Source: Ligula intestinalis
Lineage: Eukaryota; Platyhelminthes; Cestoda; Diphyllobothriidea; Diphyllobothriidae
Assembly (NCBI GenBank): GCA_036362985.1
Contig: JAYGXS010000003.1
Span: 75,427,319 to 75,491,318 of the forward strand
DNA length: 64,000 nt
Direction: 5' to 3'
Positions 37,701 through 49,700 of this stretch are shown one piece after another (the stretch's first letter is position 1; every line of letters begins with the position of its first letter). The notes beneath the pieces are model-generated. The model ran no database searches and had not been told where the DNA came from. It saw nothing but the letters and a program-made list of their open reading frames with translations. A program made the position numbers and the translations under genes.

Positions 37701-40700
37701 ACGAAAAGTCAAGTGGCAATAGCTTCTTTATAATGTGGCATTTTCATCACTCCGACTGAATTGGGAGTCAAGCTACCCCTTTCATGTTTGTGTGAATCTG
37801 AGTCCATTGCCCGTGAACCATGCCTGTGTGTGCCAAGCACAAACGAGCTGTCTAATTTTTTTAGCTGCGTGTGCGTCCGATCCTGCCTCCGCTCTTTTGG
37901 ATTCGGTCATGCCACCGGGTTCAGGTAGGTGAAAGAAGAGAGAGTGTGGTAGATGCTACGCAGGCCGATGTTATAGGGGAAGCCTAGACCGAGATATCAC
38001 CGCCCAATAACGCTTTGTGTGAATCCCCAAAGGAAGAACATGCCAAGAAGGGTACAACAGCAGAAGTCTTTGAGTGTAATAGGTACAACGTATTTAGGAC
38101 AAAAAACCGTGTAAAACGGTGCCCATGGAGCCAATCAGCTCTGCTCCTGAAATAGTCGCCGGTAGGATTGGCTGGTGATATAAATGCTGGCTGCAATACG
38201 AATTTCGAATTATTGATTGATCGACTCCAAGTCTGCATTTGCCTCGTGTATGCTGATCGATAGCCTGTCATGTATGGGCTATCACATGACAACTACTGCT
38301 TGTTTAGTCTGTTCGTAAGGCCGTCCTAAGAGTCTACTACCACTAAACTATTTCAGGCGTAAGTCACCGTCCTTCCACCTACCATATTATGGGGCACGCG
38401 CTGGATTGCTTGGGTAACGGCGGCCCACCTGTCGTATGTAGCTTGCCATACTCCAAATATATGTTGGGGCGAAACTTCGCATTTCAGGCGTGTGCTTAAA
38501 TAAAGAAGCAGAAGAAGGCTCGTCGATTATTGGAATTATGGCTTGATTCGCCTGCGCTTGTGAAGTCGTATCGGAGTCTATCGCGAGAGGTAAAAGCGGC
38601 AACGAAAAGTCAGCACAATTTGCAGGGGGCTGGGGCCAATCAATTACCAGTGACATCAGTCCGGAGGTGACTGTGCACGGCTCTCTATATGTCGACGCCT
38701 GATGGATAAATTGATTGACTGAGTTTTAATCGAGAGCACAGGCTTCAATCAACTTTCGGGTTGTCTGGTTTCCGGCTTGAGTGATTATCCTCGCTACTGC
38801 GAGGTTAAACTCGCGGTTCATAGGTGTGAGCGGTCACTTTATGATAAGGCCTAATCCCGTCTTAAAGCCAGCTTATGCTCGTGTATCCGCGATCCAAGCC
38901 TCTGTGTCCAGTCCCTCCTGTGTAATTTCGAGGACAGTGTAGGCGCGTTCATTTGTTGTGTCGAAAAATTGCGACAAAGTTTAGGCACGAATGCGATAAA
39001 ATACAGTCGACTGCTCCTGCTTCTGCATGAGGCAACTGTGGACACCTGCGGAAACGCCAAATAAAAGTGGCGCACAAACAGATGGATACTTAACGCACCC
39101 AGCTAGTACCCCTTAAGGATAGGGTCAGCTATCTTGATAAGAAAGAAGCCATTAAGGGAACCAAAAAATTCCACTCAAGTGCCCAAAACAAATGCCGGGA
39201 GAGTCCTCCCTAATATAAGGAATGTGTCTGAACTCGTTGAAAGATACTTGCAGAAACACCAAGTAAAATGACGCACTACCGATGGCTACTTTACGCACCC
39301 AGCTAGTACATCCTAAGGATAGGGCCAACTACCTCCATAAGAAAAAAGCCATCTACAAAGTCCCCTGTGGAGGATGTGATGCTGCATATTGTGGCCAAAC
39401 AGGAAGATCCGTCTCCACACGCATCCACGAGCATCAATTGGCCGTGAAGAGACGTGACCGTTTGTCTGAAGTGGCTTTGCATTGCCTAAACACAGGACAC
39501 ATTTTGCATGGGATAAAACACACATCGTCGGAGTTTGCCCCTCCAAAAATTCCTCGGAACTATGCACTCCGACGATTCATGCATCAACCGGCGCCTCGAC
39601 TTGGATGGTATTTATAAGCACGTCAAAGAGCGATGGAAAAAAACAGAGGCCGCACGACAGACACTAACTGAGGCCACACCCACCAATCACGTCTCACCCT
39701 ATGACTATTGACTTTTTCGGCATTTTGGAAATTTTAGTTGCTTATTGCACTTTTCCTGTTAGTACGAAGACGAGTTGTGGTGCCAAACACGAAACTTCAC
39801 TCATTCAAGTTACTTTTCATCCCAACGAACATATTCTTCACCTTATTATTTCGTAGGATGCGAGTGTTCCAATTTATACGAGTGATCCATTTTTTTGAAA
39901 ATTTAGCACAAACTCGGGGCAACACAAAAACTGGTGGTATTTTCTACTTTCCAGAGAAGCCTTTTTAAACGTTCGATCAAGCGGAGCTAGGCTAATGTCA
40001 GGCAAGGGTAACCTTTATCAGCAAGACACTATCCAGACTAAGAGTTTACGCATTTACGTGTCCCAATTTAACCCTAACATTAGCCTTATTAACCCCACCA
40101 CTAACCCCCTTAAAGTTAAACCTTCATGGAATTTAGCGAAAGGCCGCCTCTTATACACTTCTTTGTATGTGACCGACTTCAGGCGACACCTTGCAGAGCG
40201 CTTACGCTGCTAGGCAGTGCAATTAGCAAAGTGCACAAACAGGGGCACGCCTGAATTGCCGTCTCTCGAATTTGGGGCCGCATGCTCTCATATTCGAATC
40301 GCGTCATGCCTGTGTTTGTCGGTCGTGCAAACTTGCTGATATTTCACCCTCCCAAAGCGTCCTCCGCTCATTTTGAACCACTCTTCTGCACTGATTGCAA
40401 GAAATCTTCCTTCAGTGCTGGATGCTGAGACAGTTGAAGTAAAGAGAGTAAATTCACTAGGATTGAGGCAAAGGTTCGCATCCCAGGTATGTGCATAGAC
40501 TCAGAAGAAGCAGGTTCGATCACCGGAATCGGAGTTTTATTTGTCTGAGCTTTCGAACTCTTGCTGGAGTCCATCGTCAGAGATAAAACAGTCAACGAAA
40601 GCAAGCAACACCGATAGGGGGAAGGGACCATCAACGAAAGCAAGCAAAATTGTTATGGGGTAAGGGGCCAATTAGCCGTCAAAGAAAACAAGCGACATAT

Positions 40701-43700
40701 AAAGGGGGGGTAATTAACTGTTAACGAGAGCAAACAAAATGTATACGGTGACCGATCAATTATCCGTCAGGGGCGGGGGGGGGGGAAGGTAGCAGGGAGG
40801 GAAGGAGGGACAGGACCACCAGTGCCATGAGTCCGGAGATACCTGCACAAGGCAACATACGAAGGCACCAGCTCGATGCATCGGTTGACTTACTTGTCAT
40901 CCGACGCCCAGGCTTCAATCAGCTCTCGGTCTTTCTTGCTGCTTGCGTGGGCAATTATCCTCGCAGCTGCGAAGTTGAACTCGTGACCCGCCCCGTAGGT
41001 GTGGGCGGCCACTTGCGAAGATTCATCACCCCGTCGAACAGCCGACTTGTGTTCCTGTATGCGCAAACCCAGGGTGCGTCCAGTTGGTCCCGTGTAATTT
41101 ACAGGACAGTTTAGACATGGCATGCGATACACCACACCCGACTGCTCACTGGGATCTAGCCGATCTTTGATATTCATGACCCAGTTGCGCATTGTAGCCT
41201 TGGGACGATGCGCAATTCCAACGCCTAGTCCTGCGGCAATACGCTCGAACGCTTCCGACACGTCCTTGATATATGGCAGTGTATGCCAAATCGTGGGAGG
41301 TGGTTCTATTTGGGTCCTCGGAGGGCGGGGCCGTAGGCATCGGTTTATGAAGGCTTTAGGCTAGCCGTTCTGCATAAACTGTTCGCGCAGATGTCGAGCC
41401 TCACGTGCTCTTTCTTCCGGGTTGCTGCAGTGTGTCTGGATTCTTTTGAACAGCGTTCTCACACAGCTTCGTTTTTGAGCCATCGGATGGTTGCTGTAAA
41501 AACTGAGAAGCTGTCTGGAGTTCGTCGTCTTTCTGTAGACCCTCGTTTCTATTGTGCCAACAAGAGTTCGTCATGACGAGCATGACGACCCTTTATATGT
41601 TGCTTGTTTTCTTTGACGGCTAATGGACCCCTTCCCCCTGTAACAATTTGCTTGCTTTGACAGTTCATTAACCCCCCCACTCCCTGTTAATTTTGACTGT
41701 TTTCGTTGACGGTTTTATCTCTGACGGTGGACTCCCGCAAGAGTTCGAAAGCTCAGGCAAATAAAACTCCGATTCCGGTGATCGAACCTGCTTCTTCTCA
41801 GTCTAAATTCACTAGGTATATGGCATTTCGACCGGCACAGGACTGCGTGCGACTACGAACTTGCTGCAAGACAAAACTCCGACGAGCTGTGGCTCTGACT
41901 TCTCGTTCTGCCAGCCGCAGAATTCAGAATAGTGATTTTACAGCACATGTGTCAGCGTTGACTCCAGTACTTCGGTGGAGTCTGGGGCTTGGTCACGTCG
42001 CTGCGTCTGCCACAAGGAACATTTTTCGAAAGTCTGTTTTCATATTCTTGTCTGACATATGTGTGAGAAGAAGACGACTCGATCGCTGGGATAATACTTT
42101 TATTCGCTTGACGCTTCGATATCCGTCGCGGATTCCTCATCACAGATTAGTAGCAGATACATGTAGTGTGTGCACAGGGGTTTGCCGTAAAATTTAAACC
42201 TGTAGAAAAAATCGATAACTGACAGAAATGAGCGCTGATTTGCTTGTATTGAATTATGAATGTTAGCCTACGTGTTTACCGCCGAGACTTCACAAGATCG
42301 TCCCAATCACCATAACAACCGAACGTATAAAATGAGCAGAAAAATGGAACTTAAAAGTTTGCAGTGGAGGGCACCCTTTTCGTCTATTCAAGATAGCAAG
42401 AAAGGGAACATACAAACGCGGTGCCCAACTTTAAGAAGGTTGCCTACTTAAGCAAATACAGGAGTGTGAAGACAAAAAACCACATTAGGCACTTAAGTTT
42501 CGGGAGTGGAAGACTGTGGTGAATGAAACGCTCCCCGTCTCTGTGCCTTACCCTTTAAACGAGCCATCCTTTAGAACCACTCCAAACACATGTATGATCA
42601 GTTAGTACAAAGAGTTGAAGTATTAAGAAGTGGATATTGGTGCCGACTTTAGGACAGCCCGAAGTACGAAATAGTTGCCAGTTACACTAATAAATTAAGC
42701 GAAATGCAAGATTGTCGAAGCTTATTGTAATGAGTATTTGGTACCCTTTGACTCAGTAGCCAGCAGTAACGCGTATTATTAAAAAAATAGTGAAGAATAA
42801 ACTATGTTAAAACCTTAACAATGCATACACAAATGCAATAACAAAGGAGTCGGCTAAATATCGCCCGGCTCTAAACAAAGGAACAATGCATATTCAATAA
42901 CGCCACCCGTACCCAGGGCAAAGCAAGGCCTAAGAGAGGATTTGTAAGAGAAAGAGGGTGACCGCAGCTTTTATGTTACTTTGAAGCCAGTGCATGTGGT
43001 GTGCAATTGGTGACTTGCATTTTCCAATCACAATAGGTTCACATGACCCCAAAAACCTGTAATAAGCAAGCAATACTAATATAGAAAATATTATTTTGCA
43101 TTTATCCATGGCAGATAAAAATAACTATTTATTCTACCGTGAGTGATTCTTTGAATTATCAAAAATAAAGTTAAAGGAACCTTTATACCTAAGAAATATG
43201 TAGATACAACAAAAACATCGTGGTAATAAGGAAACTTTTCAGCAGCTGTAATGTTTGGTTCCTGTTTACGTATTTTGTTCAATGGATCTAATACCTCTAC
43301 ACCCGAAAGTAAAAGCTCTCACTTTAACATCGTTCCGGGCAAAACATGACTATGGGTTTTAGGTTTACTTGGGTAATACCAATAACCTTACCTTGCCGCT
43401 GACCCTTCATAAGATTCCACGTCCATTGTCTGTGCTTGAGACAGACGTGTACAAATTGAAGTTATAACTTCCCATACTAACAGCCTAGGTACTTGCTAAA
43501 AGGCCCAGACACGTGTTTCGCCGGTATTCTGCCGTTGCTTGACACAGCTGCGAGGGCTCCGGCTCATCACAGCCCTCGCAACGTCAATTTATACTACTGA
43601 GGACTGTCTGAAGGCAGCTTGTGTATATTTCACACCACTGCGCTTGCGACAAAAATGGTCTCGTACTTCACCCCACACCTAGCGGGTCACATCAAGGACC

Positions 43701-46700
43701 GTTGTTTGCTACGCTATCTGGGTATAAATGTCATAAATTGAAGCAAGCAAATATGGCATTATCTTTAAAGCCTAAAGGAACACACATCCCCAGACTATAT
43801 GGTCTGCCCAAAGCACATAAGAAGGACATACCTTTGCGGCCAATTTTGTCTATGATTAACTCTCCTCAACACAAGCTAGCACAATGGCTTGTCAAGGAAT
43901 TAAAGCCGATTAGGAGCCGGTTCTCCACTTACGTGACAAAGGATGTCTTTCAATTTGTTGAAGATATTAAGTTCCAAAATATTGCAAACAAATTTATGAT
44001 TTCTTTAGACGTTGAATCCTTATTTACAAACGTACCATTGGACGAAACAATCGACGTTATATGTACTCATGCATCCTATACTCGTCTTCCACCTGATATA
44101 CTAAGGGAATTGCTTACACTATGTACGAAAAATGTGCAACTCCTCTTTAATGGGCATCGGTATAGACAAATCGATGGAGTCGCAATGGGAAGTCCACTTG
44201 GACCTACTTTTGCTGACATATTCATGGGTCATTTAGAAGAAAACGTGTCATCTCAACTAAACAAGACAACTTTATACAGACGTTACTTCGATGATATCTT
44301 CACTATAGTTGAAACCAAACAAGATGCTGAAAACCTTCTTCGATTCATGAATAAATTGCATCCAAAAATAAAGTTCACGATGGAAATGGAGCACAACAAC
44401 AAGTTGCTTTTTCTTGACGTCCTCCTGTTTAGAGAGGCTGATGGTTCAATAAGGCGAAGTGTTTATCACAAGGCTACCTGGAAGGGCCAGTACCTACACT
44501 TTACTAGTTTTGTGCCAATCCAGTGGAAACGAAACTTGGTACTAACTCTTTTCCAGCGAGATGAGAAAATTTGCAGCAATGAAACATTACCAACAGAAAT
44601 TTCCAGCATCAAAGACGCCCTTCTTAAACGTGGATATCCTTCACGTTTCATTCAGAAATACAGTAAACCTTTACGGCTGAAAATTACGGAACAGTTTGTT
44701 CCAAAAAAGCCCGTTTTTATATCTCTACCCTTCAAAGGTGACAATGTATCAAATACAATCAAACGACGTTTGCGATGCACCATAGAGAGAACGTACAATG
44801 CAGCTGCATTGGTGTTCCTCAGCCCTATTAAAGGCCTTCCCGTTAACGGGACAAAAGATGCCTTGCCTTTGCACGCCACTCCAAACTGCGTCTATGAATT
44901 TACATGCACTTGCGGATGCAAGTACATCGGGCGAACGCAAAGGCAATTGGCGACCAGGGCAGCTGAACATTTGCCCTCTTGGCTTTTTAAATAGGAAAAC
45001 AAAGTGCCTTGGTCCTCTATTACAAAACATCTATTGGACAGTGGTCACTCTGTCGATCCGAAAAAATCTCTCCGAGTTCTTGTTCGAGCACGAACAAACC
45101 GGACATTACGCTACATGGAAGAAGCCTACATACGGCGGGAGAAACCCGACCTATGTAAGCAATTAGAACATGTGGTTAACCTACAGCTGCCTTGGGGTCC
45201 ATAGGCCTACATTTAGTCACCTTTTGTTCGTTTTTGTGTTGTTTCCCCCCCCCCTCAAATTTACGCCCTTTCCCGAGTTACGTTGACAATATAAATGTTT
45301 GCTTACGCGTAAATTTGACCTTGCTTTTATCGATTTTGTTGATAATCAAATTGTGCTGTAACCCACTTGTTATTCATTCATGCAAAGACGGGCCGCAGCT
45401 GACGAGCCGTCACGAAATATATTTGATCGAATAAATTCTGCCATATTTGCTTGCTTCAAATTTCTTCCTGAGAAAAGATGTTTCACAAATGTCATAAAGG
45501 CAATCGAGGACTGCAACACCATGCGTTGCAATTGTCAGAGTGAGGGAGTGCGATTTTCATAATGCTGCCGATGGTGGTGATGCCTTGTACTTTATTTGGA
45601 CGGATATTCACGACGGAGATTCCAGGGGTGTGTCTTAAGTCTATTACGTGTTCCGGATGCCAGTTGGCAGGGGTGACAATTTGTCTGTTTTTGGTCGTTT
45701 ACGCTTCTGTTAGTATATTAGATTGTCTGTGTAGATTACTGCACTATTTTTTTGCAATAGTGTACCTGAGCTTTCGCTCTTATCCAGGTCGCCATGCCAT
45801 TGCTCGAAGAATGCCCTGCGGATGTACCTATATTGTCATTTTTTATCCGCGAGCATTCGTGGCGGTGGCGCCTTTGACGGGCATTAGTCGTTCTGTTTTG
45901 CGGCCCAGCCGCTGCATCGCATTTATAGTTTTTCAAGCACCCGCACTCTTTCCGGTACTTACTTATATGCAATTTCATCTCCCCCTTCCCCAACCTCTCT
46001 TCATTATTCTCCAGAGGCGGCTGATGTGAAAGTGTTAAGACTTTTGCCTACTTTTTGTCTACTGTCCAGTTCCCATCCGTAAAAGAGCGTAGTCAAGACC
46101 CCAGCTCTGTTTATTCTCAGTTTCTCATTGAGGAGATTCCAGACGGAATTTCGCAGCCGATTGAAGGCTTGGTGAGCTTGACAAATGCATTTGGCAATTT
46201 TTCCGCGCATCTTGCTGTTTCCTGGAACTGGGCATCTAGCTAGGCGAATTCATCCACGGATGCAAAGCGATTCGTCTTGACACTTATAGTGGGTTCACTT
46301 CCTTCAAGAGATGACATCGGATGGTGCATGATAACTGTCTTCTCTGTGCCATCAGTCAGTATCAAATTGGTGCAGTCGGGAATGAAGGGATACATACGCC
46401 ACTGCAGCTTTACCTCTTTCGTGGTATTTACCATTCATTCGTCTGCGAATAGTAATAATAAGTTGTGGACCTGGGCTTTGGGTGATTTTGTGCTAGCTTG
46501 TGTGCATGTCTGATGACGATGGGTTCAGTCCATTAGCATAGCCAACCACCCAAGCTGCAGGACAGCCGAGAGAACGAGTACATGACGCTCCTTCGCAACC
46601 AACACATGTTTATGCAAATGCATCCGAAGCTGCTCCATTGTCCGTTGTCTGATGGTTTTTTACCTTTAACCGAATACGGGAATGAGGTTGTGTCCCGTGG

Positions 46701-49700
46701 TTGGTTGGTTAGTAGCTCATGTTGGATCAAGGGTTCCCACCGGGCTACAAACTGGGTGCAGTTGGGAGACGGAGAAAAGCCGCGACCTCGGCCGGCTTGA
46801 GCCAAAGGTCCTCGGGGGTTCGCCTAACATTTCCCAGCATGCATCGCAGTTGTTCCTAGTACGACACGTTAGCCAGGCCTCCTGACACGGATGCAGTCCA
46901 CTAGTTGTCGGTGGCAGGCAGGCAGGGCAGACAAGTAGCCCTTGGTGGATCCGGAACTCCGCCGGGTGGGCCTCAATCCCGGCGGCGAGGAGGAGGAGGA
47001 GTCGGAGCAGCATAGTCAAGAGGGGCTGCTCTGTCATAAAAAAACAGATGGAGATAAGAAGAGATGCATCCACCATAGGGAGGTTTGGTGTAGCAGACCT
47101 TGGCCGCCCTGAGGGCGGGTGGGAACGCGGTCGAAGGCGCGTCTGCTGTGGTTGTCGGTGGCACGAGCTGTGGTGCATTCATGTTTTCCTTCTGTAAGAT
47201 TTGAAGGCAAAGGGTGTTAGTGGGGAGAGGCTTGTGCTCTGTACAGATCTGCTAGGAGTGGAGACCATTGCTGTTTCATTTGCCAACTCCATAATGATCT
47301 AACCCGCCTCCTCCCACTGAAGTAGGAGTGCTCTGTGCCAACACGACCCTTCTAACCAGATCCCGAGCGCTGGTGATTTAGCTGTCAAGTTTCGGAATGG
47401 ATGGCTACAAGGCAGCCTAATCTAAGTCATCGATAATGCGTTATTAGTTCACCTCGTTCAGTCACCTGACATCCAAACGTACATGTGAATTCGTAAACAC
47501 AGTTTGAGATGAGATATATTGGCGAGGCCTCTGCCTTTGGTTTAATTGACATGGCTTTTGCAGACCTGATAACAACGAACTGAGCTGCATAGTGAGTCTT
47601 TTCATTAATACAACATGGCCACTACTTGAGTGCCTTTAAATGTTTTCCTTTAAGGACACCGATTTTATAATGGAAGTTTTCCGGACGACACTTGCCGATG
47701 TTACCAACCTCGAAGCAAGGGTCGCTTTACTTAGGAATACAAATGGACTGCAATACAGTGTTTAACCAGTCGGTATGAATGACTCAAATGGCCATCTAAA
47801 CAAGACACGCCCAAATGCATGTTCCTCTGCGCCAAATTCGGGTAAATTAGGTTATCGGTTAAGTGAAGGATTGGGACGAAGTTTAGGGTTAGGTTTAAGA
47901 TTGGGGTCAGCGGTTGTCGTCAAGGTTATGTTAAGGGGTTACGGTTTCGGTTCGTGTTTACTGTAGGGTTTAGGCTAGAGTTAGGGAGTAATATTAGGGC
48001 TACAGTCTGGTTTTATACTGGGGTTAGGGTTTGGATTAAGAAACGGGAATATCTACCCGTCTTGAAATTTATTGCAAGGCATTATGCCCGTGTCATCCGT
48101 ACCAACCAAATTCGATTAAATTCCGAGTTTATTGTGTCACTAGCTAATCCTTTCCGTGATCGCCTATTAAAAGCGCAGGAAAGGTCGAAATAATTGGGGA
48201 CATGGACCTTTTAACCTGTTCTTTGAAAGACCAACCGCCGAAATTATCCATTACCCTGTCAATTGCTAGGGGTGTTCAGGGGAGGTAATTATATTTCCGG
48301 TCCTCTTTAAAAGTACTTTTGGGTAGGCATTTGTCACTTTCGTGTGTCATTTACTTAGCTCTCGCGAGCTCCACTGAGAAATCGAGAGGCAAGGGTTTCT
48401 GTAATACAGACTTCGCTCATAATTTTTCTGGGAAGTTTTTAGACAATCTGCAAACGACGAGGACCATCGAAATATTTCCGTGGTGAAGTCTCAGCTGTCG
48501 GGGACAAAGGACGTGGGGCTGGTCTTTTGTCGAATTGGCCGGGCGTGTCGCCTATAGACCAATATCATCAGCGTTTATTAAATTGGCCTCACAATAGTTT
48601 TCTCACTCAATACCTCCAGTGAATGATAGGGGAATTTTATCTACCTTTTTCTATCTTGCTCCAGCAATCAACATTTTTATGAAACGAGTCGACATAACTG
48701 ACAACGCAATACGAGCCAGCGGTGTATTGTTTACATCTGGTAGGATTCTGTTGGCTATGTTTACGAAGAACAGCGACACTCTGTGCTTGCATTTTGATTT
48801 TTAGATAGTGGATTTGCTAACTCATTAAATGTCCACCGACAGTCTGGAATGTGAAGAAGACTCGATCGCTGGAACAGTATGTTTATTCGCCTGACGTTTC
48901 GACATCCGTCGCGGATTCCTCATCAGAGACATGAATAGGAAACAGTAGCAGTCTGGAATGTATTTTCTATCAAAAACAAAACTTGAATTGGGTTGTGATA
49001 TTAATTATCTTCCAGCCTACTGCCCACCGATATTTCAGTCACGCTAGGCTGCCGGCTTTTGAACTTACCCGTTTTCGGTTGGCCGTAGAAACTATCGTCT
49101 GTAAAAATGATAACTCAATGGGTGCACATTTTTACACTCTATTTTCGATGCCCCTATAAATTCAAATATAGATTTTTTGATAGTTAACATAGCAGAAATC
49201 TCCTTTCTTGTAAATATTTGGAAGAAAATTACATATTTTTAAAATTACTTCTTGAATGACGGGTTTCTTTCGGTTTTAAGGAAAACCCATGAATTCCCGA
49301 CTAATATTGAACCCGACCTCTTTTTACGCTTTCATTCAGAGTTTATTTTCCTTGCAGAACAAATCATACATTTATGTGTGCTTTTAAGCAGACGTCGTGT
49401 AGGGCTCACAGAATGTTGCAATGGATGCGTGACCTGTTGTATCCTTTATAAGCAGCATTAATAAATGGACAGACGCGACGTTTTATGAATAGAAATTTCA
49501 CAGTCTTCAAAAAGCAAAGTAAGTAGACATGTTTTTAAGACCCTTGCTTCAAATATAGTTTCGGAAAGGGCATCCTTTGCTACCAACTAACTACAGCAAG
49601 CAATATTTTTTTATTGAAACATGGTCTTTTCGGAAGAAATTTGAACAAGGAAAAGAAAGATTACGAGCCTAGCAGAATTTATTGACGTCACAAAGGCTTA

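Noticed and set aside
38387..42143. Short frames with [24 protein letters not shown] peptides as genes
   Set aside because: They are translations of the hammerhead/pLTR units; the repeated peptide reflects repeated DNA, not a protein.
45562..46029. 155-codon plus-strand frame after PLE-1
   Set aside because: No recognisable domain; the Cys- and hydrophobic-rich composition looks like chance translation of a PLE 3' region and an RTE-LINE antisense start.
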